Part shown: positions 1 to 15,000 of the stretch, one piece after another
How positions within the stretch are numbered: the first letter of the stretch is position 1
Layout: each line of letters opens with the position of its first letter
From: Pristionchus mayeri
Taxonomy: Eukaryota > Nematoda > Chromadorea > Rhabditida > Neodiplogasteridae
NCBI GenBank assembly: GCA_036245805.1
Contig: BTRK01000006.1
Coordinates: 28,462,901 to 28,526,900, forward strand
Length of the DNA stretch: 64,000 nt
Direction of reading: 5' to 3'
Made by a program: the position numbers and the translations under genes
Notes under the pieces: model-generated
Told to the model about the DNA's origin: nothing
What the model saw: the letters and a program-made list of their open reading frames with translations, nothing else
Database searches by the model: none

Positions 1-3000
1 GACTGAGTCTTCCCTCCGTCACTTCTTCTGCAGATAACGACCCTTCGACTGAGTCTTCCCTCCGTCACTTCTTCTGCAGAGAACGACCCTTCGACTAAGT
101 CTTCCCTCCGTCACTTCTTCTGCAGATAACGACCCTTCGACTGAGTCTTCCCTCCGTCACTTCTTCTGCAGAGAACGACCCTTCGACTGAGCCTTCCCTC
201 CGTCACTTCTTCTGCGATGAACGACCCTTCGACTGAGTCTTCCCTCCGTCACTTCTTCTGCAGAGAACGACCCTTCGACTGAGCCTTCCCTCCGTCACTT
301 CTTCTGCGATGAACGACCCTTCGACTGAGTCTTCCCTCCGTCACTTCTTCTGCAGTGAACGACCCTTCGACTGAGCCTTCCCTCCGTCACTTCTTCTGCA
401 ATGAACGACCCTTCGACTGAGTCTTCCCTCCGTCACTTCTTCTGCAGTGAACGACCCTTCGACTGAGCCTTCCCTCCGTCACTTCTTCTGCAGTGAACGA
501 CCCTTCGACTGAGTCTTCCCTCCCTCACTTCTTCTGCAGTGAACGACCCTTCGACTGAGTCTTCCCTCCGTCACTTCTTCTGCAGATAACGACCCTTCGA
601 CTGAGTCTTCCCTCCGTCACTTCTTCTGCAGAGAACGACCCTTCGACTAAGTCTTCCCTCCGTCACTTCTTCTGCAGTGAACGACCCTTCGACTGAGCCT
701 TCCCTCCGTCACTTCTTCTGCAGTGAACGACCCTTCGACTGAGTCTTCCCTCCGTCACTTCTTCTGCAGTGAACGACCCTTCGACTGAATCTTCCCTCCG
801 TCACTTCTTCTGCAATGAACGACCCTTCGACTGAGTCTTCCCTCCGTCACTTCTTCTGCAGAGAACGACCCTTCGACTAAGTCTTCCCTCCGTCACTTCT
901 TCTGCAGATAACGACCCTTCGACTGAGTCTTCCCTCCGTCACTTCTTCTGCAGAGAACGACCCTTCGACTGAGCCTTCCCTCCGTCACTTCTTCTGCGAT
1001 GAACGACCCTTCGACTGAGTCTTCCCTCCGTCACTTCTTCTGCAGTGAACGACCCTTCGACTGAGCCTTCCCTCCGTCACTTCTTCTGCAATGAACGACC
1101 CTTCGACTGAGTCTTCCCTCCGTCACTTCTTCTGCAGTGAACGACCCTTCGACTGAGCCTTCCCTCCGTCACTTCTTCTGCAGTGAACGACCCTTCGACT
1201 GAGTCTTCCCTCCCTCACTTCTTCTGCAGTGAACGACCCTTCGACTGAGTCCTCCCTCCGTCACTTCTTCTGCAGATAACGACCCTTCGACTGAGTCTTC
1301 CCTCCGTCACTTCTTCTGCAGAGAACGACCCTTCGACTAAGTCTTCCCTCCGTCACTTCTTCTGCAGTGAACGACCCTTCGACTGAGCCTTCCCTCCGTC
1401 ACTTCTTCTGCAGTGAACGACCCTTCGACTGAGTCTTCCCTCCGTCACTTCTTCTGCAGTGAACGACCCTTCGACTGAGTCTTCCCTCCGTCACTTCTTC
1501 TGCAGAGAACGACCCTTCGACTAAGTCTTCCCTCCGTCACTTCTTCTGCAGATAACGACCCTTCGACTGAGTCTTCCCTCCGTCACTTCTTCTGCAGAGA
1601 ACGACCCTTCGACTGAGCCTTCCCTCCGTCACTTCTTCTGCAGAGAACGACCCTTCGACTGAGCCTTCCCTCCGTCACTTCTTCTGCGATGAACGACCCT
1701 TCGACTGAGTCTTCCCTCCGTCACTTCTTCTGCAGAGAACGACCCTTCGACTAAGTCTTCCCTCCGTCACTTCTTCTGCAGATAACGACCCTTCGACTGA
1801 GTCTTCCCTCCGTCACTTCTTCTGCAGAGAACGACCCTTCGACTGAGCCTTCCCTCCGTCACTTCTTCTGCGATGAACGACCCTTCGACTGAGTCTTCCC
1901 TCCGTCACTTCTTCTGCAGAGAACGACCCTTCGACTAAGTCTTCCCTCCGTCACTTCTTCTGCAGTGAACGACCCTTCGACTGAGCCTTCCCTCCGTCAC
2001 TTCTTCTGCAGTGAACGACCCTTCGACTGAGTCTTCCCTCCGTCACTTCTTCTGCAATGAACGACCCTTCGACTGAGCCTTCCCTCCGTCACTTCTTCTG
2101 CAATGAACGACCCTTCGACTGAGTCTTCCCTCCGTCACTTCTTCTGCAGAGAACGACCCTTCGACTAAGTCTTCCCTCCGTCACTTCTTCTGCAGAGATA
2201 ACGACCCTTCGACTGAGTCTTCCCTCCGTCACTTCTTCTGCAGAGAACGACCCTTCGACTGAGCCTTCCCTCCGTCACTTCTTCTGCGATGAACGACCCT
2301 TCGACTGAGTCTTCCCTCCGTCACTTCTTCTGCAGAGAACGACCCTTCGACTGAGCCTTCCCTCCGTCACTTCTTCTGCGATGAACGACCCTTCGACTGA
2401 GTCTTCCCTCCGTCACTTCTTCTGCAGTGAACGACCCTTCGACTGAGCCTTCCCTCCGTCACTTCTTCTGCAATGAACGACCCTTCGACTGAGTCTTCCC
2501 TCCGTCACTTCTTCTGCAGTGAACGACCCTTCGACTGAGCCTTCCCTCCGTCACTTCTTCTGCAGTGAACGACCCTTCGACTGAGTCTTCCCTCCCTCAC
2601 TTCTTCTGCAGTGAACGACCCTTCGACTGAGTCCTCCCTCCGTCACTTCTTCTGCAGATAACGACCCTTCGACTGAGTCTTCCCTCCGCCACTTCTTCTG
2701 CAGAGAACGACCCTTCGACTAAGTCTTCCCTCCGTCACTTCTTCTGCAGTGAACGACCCTTCGACTGAGCCTTCCCTCCGTCACTTCTTCTGCAGTGAAC
2801 GACCCTTCGACTGAGTCTTCCCTCCGTCACTTCTTCTGCAGTGAACGACCCTTCGACTGAGTCTTCCCTCCGTCACTTCTTCTGCAATGAACGACCCTTC
2901 GACTGAGCCTTCCCTCCGTCACTTCTTCTGCAATGAACAACCCTTCGACTGAGCCTTCCCTCCGTCACTTCTTCTGCAGTGAACGACCCTTCGACTGAGC

Positions 3001-6000
3001 CTTCCCTCCGTCACTTCTTCTGCAGTGAACGACCCTTCGACTGAGTCTTCCCTCCGTCACTTCTTCTGCAATGAACGACCCTTCGACTGAGCCTTCCCTC
3101 CGTCACTTCTTCTGCAATGAACGACCCTTCGACTGAGTCTTCCCTCCGTCACTTCTTCTGCAGAGAACGACCCTTCGACTAAGTCTTCCCTCCGTCACTT
3201 CTTCTGCAGATAACGACCCTTCGACTGAGTCTTCCCTCCGTCACTTCTTCTGCAGAGAACGACCCTTCGACTGAGCCTTCCCTCCGTCACTTCTTCTGCA
3301 GAGAACGACCCTTCGACTGAGTCTTCCCTCCGTCACTTCTTCTGCAGAGAACGACCCTTCGACTGAGCCTTCCCTCCGTCACTTCTTCTGCGATGAACGA
3401 CCCTTCGACTGAGTCTTCCCTCCGTCACTTCTTCTGCAGAGAACGACCCTTCGACTGAGCCTTCCCTCCGTCACTTCTTCTGCGATGAACGACCCTTCGA
3501 CTGAGTCTTCCCTCCGTCACTTCTTCTGCAGTGAACGACCCTTCGACTGAGCCTTCCCTCCGTCACTTCTTCTGCAATGAACGACCCTTCGACTGAGTCT
3601 TCCCTCCGTCACTTCTTCTGCAGTGAACGACCCTTCGACTGAGCCTTCCCTCCGTCACTTCTTCTGCAGTGAACGACCCTTCGACTGAGTCTTCCCTCCC
3701 TCACTTCTTCTGCAGTGAACGACCCTTCGACTGAGTCCTCCCTCCGTCACTTCTTCTGCAGATAACGACCCTTCGACTGAGTCTTCCCTCCGTCACTTCT
3801 TCTGCAGAGAACGACCCTTCGACTAAGTCTTCCCTCCGTCACTTCTTCTGCAGTGAACGACCCTTCGACTGAGCCTTCCCTCCGTCACTTCTTCTGCAGT
3901 GAACGACCCTTCGACTGAGTCTTCCCTCCGTCACTTCTTCTGCAGTGAACGACCCTTCGACTGAGTCTTCCCTCCGTCACTTCTTCTGCAATGAACGACC
4001 CTTCGACTGAGCCTTCCCTCCGTCACTTCTTCTGCAATGAACAACCCTTCGACTGAGCCTTCCCTCCGTCACTTCTTCTGCAGTGAACGACCCTTCGACT
4101 GAGCCTTCCCTCCGTCACTTCTTCTGCAGTGAACGACCCTTCGACTGAGTCTTCCCTCCGTCACTTCTTCTGCAATGAACGACCCTTCGACTGAGCCTTC
4201 CCTCCGTCACTTCTTCTGCAATGAACGACCCTTCGACTGAGTCTTCCCTCCGTCACTTCTTCTGCAGAGAACGACCCTTCGACTAAGTCTTCCCTCCGTC
4301 ACTTCTTCTGCAGATAACGACCCTTCGACTGAGTCTTCCCTCCGTCACTTCTTCTGCAGAGAACGACCCTTCGACTGAGCCTTCCCTCCGTCACTTCTTC
4401 TGCAGAGAACGACCCTTCGACTGAGCCTTCCCTCCGTCACTTCTTCTGCGATGAACGACCCTTCGACTGAGTCTTCCCTCCGTCACTTCTTCTGCAGAGA
4501 ACGACCCTTCGACTAAGTCTTCCCTCCGTCACTTCTTCTGCAGATAACGACCCTTCGACTGAGTCTTCCCTCCGTCACTTCTTCTGCAGAGAACGACCCT
4601 TCGACTGAGCCTTCCCTCCGTCACTTCTTCTGCGATGAACGACCCTTCGACTGAGTCTTCCCTCCGTCACTTCTTCTGCAGAGAACGACCCTTCGACTAA
4701 GTCTTCCCTCCGTCACTTCTTCTGCAGTGAACGACCCTTCGACTGAGCCTTCCCTCCGTCACTTCTTCTGCAGTGAACGACCCTTCGACTGAGTCTTCCC
4801 TCCGTCACTTCTTCTGCAATGAACGACCCTTCGACTGAGCCTTCCCTCCGTCACTTCTTTTGCAATGAACGACCCTTCGACTGAGTCTTCCCTCCGTCAC
4901 TTCTTCTGCAGAGAACGACCCTTCGACTAAGTCTTCCCTCCGTCACTTCTTCTGCAGAGATAACGACCCTTCGACTGAGTCTTCCCTCCGTCACTTCTTC
5001 TGCAGAGAACGACCCTTCGACTGAGCCTTCCCTCCGTCACTTCTTCTGCGATGAACGACCCTTCGACTGAGTCTTCCCTCCGTCACTTCTTCTGCAGAGA
5101 ACGACCCTTCGACTGAGCCTTCCCTCCGTCACTTCTTCTGCGATGAACGACCCTTCGACTGAGTCTTCCCTCCGTCACTTCTTCTGCAGTGAACGACCCT
5201 TCGACTGAGCCTTCCCTCCGTCACTTCTTCTGCAATGAACGACCCTTCGACTGAGTCTTCCCTCCGTCACTTCTTCTGCAGTGAACGACCCTTCGACTGA
5301 GCCTTCCCTCCGTCACTTCTTCTGCAGTGAACGACCCTTCGACTGAGTCTTCCCTCCCTCACTTCTTCTGCAGTGAACGACCCTTCGACTGAGTCCTCCC
5401 TCCGTCACTTCTTCTGCAGATAACGACCCTTCGACTGAGTCTTCCCTCCGTCACTTCTTCTGCAGAGAACGACCCTTCGACTAAGTCTTCCCTCCGTCAC
5501 TTCTTCTGCAGTGAACGACCCTTCGACTGAGCCTTCCCTCCGTCACTTCTTCTGCAGTGAACGACCCTTCGACTGAGTCTTCCCTCCGTCACTTCTTCTG
5601 CAGTGAACGACCCTTCGACTGAGCCTTCCCTCCGTCACTTCTTCTGCAGTGAACGACCCTTCGACTGAGTCTTCCCTCCCTCACTTCTTCTGCAGTGAAC
5701 GACCCTTCGACTGAGTCCTCCCTCCGTCACTTCTTCTGCAGATAACGACCCTTCGACTGAGTCTTCCCTCCGTCACTTCTTCTGCAGAGAACGACCCTTC
5801 GACTAAGTCTTCCCTCCGTCACTTCTTCTGCAGTGAACGACCCTTCGACTGAGCCTTCCCTCCGTCACTTCTTCTGCAGTGAACGACCCTTCGACTGAGC
5901 CTTCCCTCCGTCACTTCTTCTGCAGTGAACGACCCTTCGACTGAGTCTTCCCTCCGTCACTTCTTCTGCAATGAACGACCCTTCGACTGAGCCTTCCCTC

Positions 6001-9000
6001 CGTCACTTCTTTTGCAATGAACGACCCTTCGACTGAGTCTTCCCTCCGTCACTTCTTCTGCAGAGAACGACCCTTCGACTAAGTCTTCCCTCCGTCACTT
6101 CTTCTGCAGAGATAACGACCCTTCGACTGAGTCTTCCCTCCGTCACTTCTTCTGCAGAGAACGACCCTTCGACTGAGCCTTCCCTCCGTCACTTCTTCTG
6201 CGATGAACGACCCTTCGACTGAGTCTTCCCTCCGTCACTTCTTCTGCAGAGAACGACCCTTCGACTGAGCCTTCCCTCCGTCACTTCTTCTGCGATGAAC
6301 GACCCTTCGACTGAGTCTTCCCTCCGTCACTTCTTCTGCAGTGAACGACCCTTCGACTGAGCCTTCCCTCCGTCACTTCTTCTGCAATGAACGACCCTTC
6401 GACTGAGTCTTCCCTCCGTCACTTCTTCTGCAGTGAACGACCCTTCGACTGAGCCTTCCCTCCGTCACTTCTTCTGCAGTGAACGACCCTTCGACTGAGT
6501 CTTCCCTCCCTCACTTCTTCTGCAGTGAACGACCCTTCGACTGAGTCCTCCCTCCGTCACTTCTTCTGCAGATAACGACCCTTCGACTGAGTCTTCCCTC
6601 CGTCACTTCTTCTGCAGAGAACGACCCTTCGACTAAGTCTTCCCTCCGTCACTTCTTCTGCAGTGAACGACCCTTCGACTGAGCCTTCCCTCCGTCACTT
6701 CTTCTGCAGTGAACGACCCTTCGACTGAGTCTTCCCTCCGTCACTTCTTCTGCAGTGAACGACCCTTCGACTGAGTCTTTCCTCCGTCACTTCTTCTGCA
6801 GTGAACGACCCTTCGACTGATCCTTCCCTCCGTCACTTCTTCTGCAGTGAACGACCCTTCGACTGAGTCTTCCCTCCGTCACTTCTTCTGCAGTGAACGA
6901 CCCTTCGACTGATCCTTCCCTCCGTCACTTCTTCTGCAGTGAACGACCCTTCGACTGAGTCTTCCCTCCGTCACTTCTTCTGCAATGAACGACCCTTCGA
7001 CTGAGCCTTCCCTCCGTCACTTCTTCTGCAGTGAACGACCCTTCGACTGAGCCTTCCCTCCGTCACTTCTTCTGCAGTGAACGACCCTTCGACTGAGTCT
7101 TCCCTCCCTCACTTCTTCTGCAACGAACGACCCTTCGACTGAGTCTTCCCTCCGTCACTTCTTCTGCAGTGAACGACCCTTCGACTAAGTCTTCCCTCCG
7201 TCACTTCTTCTGCAATGAACGACCCTTCGACTGAGCCTTCCCTCCGTCACTTCTTCTGCAGTGAACGACCCTTCGACTGAGTCTTCCCTCCGTCACTTCT
7301 TCTGCAGTGAACGACCCTTCGACTGAGCCTTCCCTCCGTCACTTCTTCTGCGATGAACGACCCTTCGACTGAGTCTTCGCTCCGTCACTTCTTCTGCAGT
7401 GAACGACCCTTCGACTGAGTCTTCCCTCCGTCACTTCTTCTGCAGATAACGACCCTTCGACTGAGTCTTCCCTCCGTCACTTCTTCTGCAGAGAACGACC
7501 CTTCGACTGAGTCTTCCCTCCGTCACTTCTTCTGCAGTGAACGACCCTTCGACTGAGTCTTCCCTCCGTCACTTCTTCTGCAGTGAACGACCCTTCGACT
7601 GAGTCTTCCCTCCGTAACTTCTTCTGCAACGAACGACCCTTCGACTGAGTCTTCCCTCCGTCACTTCTTCTGCAGAGAACGACCCTTCGACTGAGTCTTC
7701 CCTCCGTCACTTCTTCTGCAGTGAACGACCCTTCGACTAAGTCTTCCCTCCGTCACTTCTTCTGCAATGAACGACCCTTCGACTGAGCCTTCCCTCCGTC
7801 ACTTCTTCTGCAGTGAACGACCCTTCGACTGAGCCTTCCCTCCGTCACTTCTTCTGCAGTGAACGACCCTTCGACTGAGTCTTCCCTCCGTCACTTCTTC
7901 TGCAGTGAACGACCCTTCGACTGAGCCTTCCCTCCGTCACTTCTTCTGCGATGAACGACCCTTCGACTGAGTCTTCGCTCCGTCACTTCTTCTGCAGTGA
8001 ACGACCCTTCGACTGAGTCTTCCCTCCGTCACTTCTTCTGCAGATAACGACCCTTCGACTGAGTCTTCCCTCCGTCACTTCTTCTGCAGAGAACGACCCT
8101 TCGACTGAGTCTTCCCTCCGTCACTTCTTCTGCAGTGAACGACCCTTCGACTGAGTCTTCCCTCCGTCACTTCTTCTGCAACGAACGACCCTTCGACTGA
8201 GTCTTCCCTCCGTCACTTCTTCTGCGATGAACGACCCTTCGACTGAGTCTTCGCTCCGTCACTTCTTCTGCAGTGAACGACCCTTCGACTAAGTCTTCCC
8301 TCCGTCACTTCTTCTGCAATGAACGACCCTTCGACTGAGCCTTCCCTCCGTCACTTCTTCTGCAGTGAACGACCCTTCGACTGAGCCTTCCCTCCGTCAC
8401 TTCTTCTGCAGTGAACGACCCTTCGACTGAGTCTTCCCTCCCTCACTTCTTCTGCAGTGAACGACCCTTCGACTGAGTCTTCCCTCCGTCACTTCTTCTG
8501 CAGATAACGACCCTTCGACTGAGTCTTCCCTCCGTCACTTCTTCTGCAATGAACGACCCTTCGACTGAGTCTTCCCTCCGTCACTTCTTCTGCAGTGAAC
8601 GACCCTTCGACTGAGTCTTCCCTCCGTCACTTCTTCTGCAGATAACGACCCTTCGACTGAGTCTTCCCTCCGTCACTTCTTCTGCAGAGAACGACCCTTC
8701 GACTGAGTCTTTCCTCCGTCACTTCTTCTGCAGTGAACGACCCTTCGACTGATCCTTCCCTCCGTCACTTCTTCTGCAGTGAACGACCCTTCGACTGAGT
8801 CTTCCCTCCGTCACTTCTTCTGCAGTGAACGACCCTTCGACTGATCCTTCCCTCCGTCACTTCTTCTGCAGTGAACGACCCTTCGACTGAGTCTTCCCTC
8901 CGTCACTTCTTCTGCGATGAACGACCCTTCGACTGAGTCTTCGCTCCGTCACTTCTTCTGCAGTGAACGACCCTTCGACTGAGTCTTTCCTCCGTCACTT

Positions 9001-12000
9001 CTTCTGCAGATAACGACCCTTCGACTGAGTCTTCCCTCCGTCACTTCTTCTGCAATGAACGACCCTTCGACTGAGCCTTCCCTCCGTCACTTCTTCTGCA
9101 ACGAACGACCCTTCGACTGAGTCTTCCCTCCGTCACTTCTTCTGCAGTGAACGACCCTTCGACTAAGTCTTCCCTCCGTCACTTCTTCTGCAATGAACGA
9201 CCCTTCGACTGAGTCTTCCCTCCGTCACTTCTTCTGCAGAGAACGACCCTTCGACTGAGTCTTCCCTCCGTCACTTCTTCTGCAGTGAACGACCCTTCGA
9301 CTAAGTCTTCCCTCCGTCACTTCTTCTGCAATGAACGACCCTTCGACTGAGTCTTCCCTCCGTCACTTCTTCTGCAGTGAACGACCCTTCGACTGAGTCT
9401 TCCCTCCGTCACTTCTTCTGCAGATAACGACCCTTCGACTGAGTCTTCCCTCCGTCACTTCTTCTGCAGTGAACGACCCTTCGACTGATCCTTCCCTCCG
9501 TCACTTCTTCTGCAGTGAACGACCCTTCGACTGAGTCTTCCCTCCGTCACTTCTTCTGCGATGAACGACCCTTCGACTGAGTCTTCGCTCCGTCACTTCT
9601 TCTGCAGTGAACGACCCTTCGACTGAGTCTTCCCTCCGTCACTTCTTCTGCAGTGAACGACCCTTCGACTGAGCCTTCCCTCCGTCACTTCTTCTGCGAT
9701 GAACGACCCTTCGACTGAGTCTTCGCTCCGTCACTTCTTCTGCAGTGAACGACCCTTCGACTGAGTCTTTCCTCCGTCACTTCTTCTGCAGATAACGACC
9801 CTTCGACTGAGTCTTCCCTCCGTCACTTCTTCTGCAGAGAACGACCCTTCGACTGAGTCTTCCCTCCGTCACTTCTTCTGCAGTGAACGACCCTTCGACT
9901 GAGTCTTCCCTCCGTCACTTCTTCTGCAGAGAACGACCCTTCGACTGAGTCTTCCCTCCGTCACTTCTTCTGCAGTGAATGACCCTTCGACTGATCCTTC
10001 CCTCCGTCACTTCTTCTGTAGTGAACGACCCTTCGACTGAGTCTTCCCTCCGTCACTTCTTCTGCGATGAACGACCCTTCGACTGAGTCTTCGCTCCGTC
10101 ACTTCTTCTGCAGTGAACGACCCTTCGACTGAGTCTTCCCTCCGTCACTTCTTCTGCAGTGAACGACCCTTCGACTGAGCCTTCCCTCCGTCACTTCTTC
10201 TGCGATGAACGACCCTTCGACTGAGTCTTCGCTCCGTCACTTCTTCTGCAGTGAACGACCCTTCGACTGAGTCTTTCCTCCGTCACTTCTTCTGCAGATA
10301 ACGACCCTTCGACTGAGTCTTCCCTCCGTCACTTCTTCTGCAGAGAACGACCCTTCGACTGAGTCTTCCCTCCGTCACTTCTTCTGCAGTGAACGACCCT
10401 TCGACTGAGTCTTCCCTCCGTCACTTCTTCTGCAGAGAACGACCCTTCGACTGAGTCTTCCCTCCGTCACTTCTTCTGCAGTGAACGACACTTCGACTGA
10501 GTCTTCCCTCCGTCACTTCTTCTGCAGAGAACGACCCTTCGACTAAGTCTTCCCTCCGTCACTTCTTCTGCAGTGAACGACCCTTCGACTGAGTCTTCCA
10601 TCCGTCACTTCTTCTGCAGTGAACGACCCTTCGACTGAGTCTTCCCTCCGTCACTTCTTCTGCAGATAACGACCCTTCGACTGAGTCTTCCCTCCGTTAC
10701 TTCTTCTGCAATGAACGACCCTTCGACTGAGCCTTCCCTCCGTCACTTCTTCTGCAATGAACGACCCTTCGACTGAGTCTTCCCTCCGTCACTTCTTCTG
10801 CAGAGAACGACCCTTCGACTGAGTCTTCCCTCCGTCACTTCTTCTGCAGTGAACGACCCTTCGACTGAGTCTTCCCTCCGTCACTTCTTCTGCAGTGAAC
10901 GACCCTTCGACTGAGTCTTCCCTCCGTCACTTCTTCTGCAGTGAACGACCCTTCGACTGAGCCTTCCCTCCGTCACTTCTTCTGCAATGAACGACCCTTC
11001 GACTGAGTCTTCCCTCCGTCACTTCTTCTGCAGTGAACGACCCTTCGACTGAGCCTTCCCTCCGTCACTTCTCCTGCAGTGAACGACCCTTCGACTGAGT
11101 CTTCCCTCCCTCACTTCTTCTGCAGTGAACGACCCTTCGACTGAGTCTTCCCTCCCTCACTTCTTCTGCAGTGAACGACCCTTCGACTGAGTCTTCCCTC
11201 CGTCACTTCTTCTGCAGATAACGACCCTTCGACTGAGTCTTCCCTCCGTCACTTCTTCTGCAGTGAACGACCCGTCGACTGAGCCTTCCCTCCGTCACTT
11301 CTCCTGCAGTGAACGACCCTTCGACTAAGTCTTCCCTCCGTCACTTCTTCTGCACAGAACGACCCTTCGACTAAGTCTTCCCTCCGTCACTTCTTCTGCA
11401 GATAACGACCCTTCGACTGAGTCTTCCCTCCGTCACTTCTTCTGCAGTGAACGACCCTTCGACTGAGTCTTCCCTCCGTCACTTCTTCTGCAGAGAACGA
11501 CCCTTCGACTGAGCCTTCCCTCCGTCACTTCTTCTGCGATGAACGACCCTTCGACTAAGTCTTCCCTCCGTCACTTCTTCTGCAGATAACGACCCTTCGA
11601 CTGAGTCTTCCCTCCGTCACTTCTTCTGCAGATAACGACCCTTCGACTGAGTCTTCCCTCCGTCACTTCTTCTGCAGTGAACGACCCGTCGACTGAGCCT
11701 TCCCTCCGTCACTTCTCCTGCAGTGAACGACCCTTCGACTAAGTCTTCCCTCCGTCACTTCTTCTGCAGAGAACGACCCTTCGACTAAGTCTTCCCTCCG
11801 TCACTTCTTCTGCAGATAACGACCCTTCGACTGAGTCTTCCCTCCGTCACTTCTTCTGCAGTGAACGACCCTTCGACTGAGCCTTCCCTCCGTCACTTCT
11901 TCTGCAATGAACGACCCTTCGACTGAGTCTTCCCTCCGTCACTTCTTCTGCAGTGAACGACCCTTCGACTGAGCCTTCCCTCCGTCACTTCTTCTGCAAT

Positions 12001-15000
12001 GAACGACCCTTCGACTGAGTCTTCCCTCCGTCACTTCTTCTGCAGTGAACGACCCTTCGACTGAGCCTTCCCTCCGTCACTTCTTCTGCAGTGAACGACC
12101 CTTCGACTGAGTCTTCCCTCCCTCACTTCTTCTGCAGTGAACGACCCTTCGACTGAGTCTTCCCTCCGTCACTTCTTCTGCAGATAACGACCCTTCGACT
12201 GAGTCTTCCCTCCGTCACTTCTTCTGCAGTGAACGACCCGTCGACTGAGCCTTCCCTCCGTCACTTCTCCTGCAGTGAACGACCCTTCGACTAAGTCTTC
12301 CCTCCGTCACTTCTTCTGCAGAGAACGACCCTTCGACTAAGTCTTCCCTCCGTCACTTCTTCTGCAGATAACGACCCTTCGACTGAGTCTTCCCTCCGTC
12401 ACTTCTTCTGCAGTGAACGACCCTTCGACTGAGTCTTCCCTCCGTCACTTCTTCTGCAGAGAACGACCCTTCGACTGAGCCTTCCCTCCGTCACTTCTTC
12501 TGCGATGAACGACCCTTCGACTAAGTCTTCCCTCCGTCACTTCTTCTGCAGATAACGACCCTTCGACTGAGTCTTCCCTCCGTCACTTCTTCTGCAGTGA
12601 ACGACCCTTCGACTGAGCCTTCCCTCCGTCACTTCTTCTGCAGTGAACGACCCTTCGACTGAGCCTTCCCTCCGTCACTTCTTCTGCAATGAACGACCCT
12701 TCGACTGAGTCTTCCCTCCGTCACTTCTTCTGCAGTGAACGACCCTTCGACTGAGCCTTCCCTCCGTCACTTCTTCTGCAGTGAACGACCCTTCGACTGA
12801 GTCTTCCCTCCGTCACTTCTTCTGCAGATAACGACCCTTCGACTGAGTCTTCCCTCCGTCACTTCTTCTGCAATGAACGACCCTTCGACTGAGTCTTCCC
12901 TCCGTCACTTCTTCTGCAGAGAACGACCCCTCGACTAAGTCTTCCCTCCGTCACTTCTTCTGCAGATAACGACCCTTCGACTGAGTCTTCCCTCCGTCAC
13001 TTCTTCTGCAGTGAACGACCCGTCGACTGAGCCTTCCCTCCGTCACTTCTTCTGCAGAGAACGACCCTTCGACTAAGTCTTCCCTCCGTCACTTCTTCTG
13101 CAGATAACGACCCTTCGACTGAGTCTTCCCTCCGTCACTTCTTCTGCAATGAACGACCCTTCGACTGAGTCTTCCCTCCGTCACTTCTTCTGCAGAGAAC
13201 GACCCTTCGACTAAGTCTTCCCTCCGTCACTTCTTCTGCAATGAACGACCCTTCGACTGAGTCTTCCCTCCGTCACTTCTTCTGCAGTGAACGACCCTTC
13301 GACTGGGTCTTCCCTCCGTCACTTCTCCTGCAGTGAACGACCCTTCGACTAAGTCTTCCCTCCGTCACTTCTTCTGCAGAGAACGACCCTTCGACTAAGT
13401 CTTCCCTCCGTCACTTCTTCTGCAGATAACGACCCTTCGACTGAGTCTTCCCTCCGTCACTTCTTCTGCAATGAACGACCCTTCGACTGAGTCTTCCCTC
13501 CGTCACTTCTTCTGCAGATAACGACCCTTCGACTGAGTCTTCCCTCCGTCACTTCTTCTGCAATGAACGACCCTTCGACTGAGTCTTCCCTCCGTCACTT
13601 CTTCTGCAGAGAACGACCCTTCGACTAAGTCTTCCCTCCGTCACTTCTTCTGCAGATAACGACCCTTCGACTGAGTCTTCCCTCCGTCACTTCTTCTGCA
13701 GTGAACGACCCGTCGACTGAGCCTTCCCTCCGTCACTTCTTCTGCAGAGAACGACCCTTCGACTAAGTCTTCCCTCCGTCACTTCTTCTGCAGATAACGA
13801 CCCTTCGACTGAGTCTTCCCTCCGTCACTTCTTCTGCAATGAACGACCCTTCGACTGAGTCTTCCCTCCGTCACTTCTTCTGCAGAGAACGACCCTTCGA
13901 CTAAGTCTTCCCTCCGTCACTTCTTCTGCAATGAACGACCCTTCGACTGAGTCTTCCCTCCGTCACTTCTTCTGCAGAGAACGACCCTTCGACTAAGTCT
14001 TCCCTCCGTCACTTCTTCTGCAGATAACGACCCTTCGACTGAGTCTTCCCTCCGTCACTTCTTCTGCAATGAACGACCCTTCGACTGAGTCTTCCCTCCG
14101 TCACTTCTTCTGCAGAGAACGACCCTTCGACTAAGTCTTCCCTCCGTCACTTCTTCTGCAGATAACGACCCTTCGACTGAGTCTTCCCTCCGTCACTTCT
14201 TCTGCAATGAACGACCCTTCGACTGAGTCTTCCCTCCGTCACTTCTTCTGCAGAGAACGACCCTTCGACTAAGTCTTCCCTCCGTCACTTCTTCTGCAGA
14301 TAACGACCCTTCGACTGAGTCTTCCCTCCGTCACTTCTTCTGCAGTGAACGACCCGTCGACTGAGCCTTCCCTCCGTCACTTCTTCTGCAGAGAACGACC
14401 CTTCGACTAAGTCTTCCCTCCGTCACTTCTTCTGCAGATAACGACCCTTCGACTGAGTCTTCGCTCCGTCACTTCTTCTGCAGTGAACGACCCTTCGACT
14501 GAGTCTTCCCTCCGTCACTTCTTCTGCAGTGAACGACCCTTCGACTGAGCCTTCCCTCCGTCACTTCTTCTGCGATGAACGACCCTTCGACTGAGACTTC
14601 GCTCCGTCACTTCTTCTGCAGTGAACGACCCTTCGACTGAGTCTTTCCTCCGTCACTTCTTCTGCAGATAACGACCCTTCGACTGAGTCTTCCCTCCGTC
14701 ACTTCTTCTGCAGAGAACGACCCTTCGACTGAGTCTTCCCTCCGTCACTTCTTCTGCAGTGAACGACCCTTCGACTGAGTCTTCCCTCCGTCACTTCTTC
14801 TGCAGAGAACGACCCTTCGACTGAGTCTTCCCTCCGTCACTTCTTCTGCAGTGAACGACACTTCGACTGAGTCTTCCCTCCGTCACTTCTTCTGCAGAGA
14901 ACGACCCTTCGACTAAGTCTTCCCTCCGTCACTTCTTCTGCAGTGAACGACCCTTCGACTGAGTCTTCCATCCGTCACTTCTTCTGCAGTGAACGACCCT

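Noticed and set aside
7477..7710. 77-codon open frame in the satellite
   Set aside because: It is an accident of the 46-bp period: the same text recurs in three frames along the array, with stops introduced by unit variants. Same for 17273-17506.
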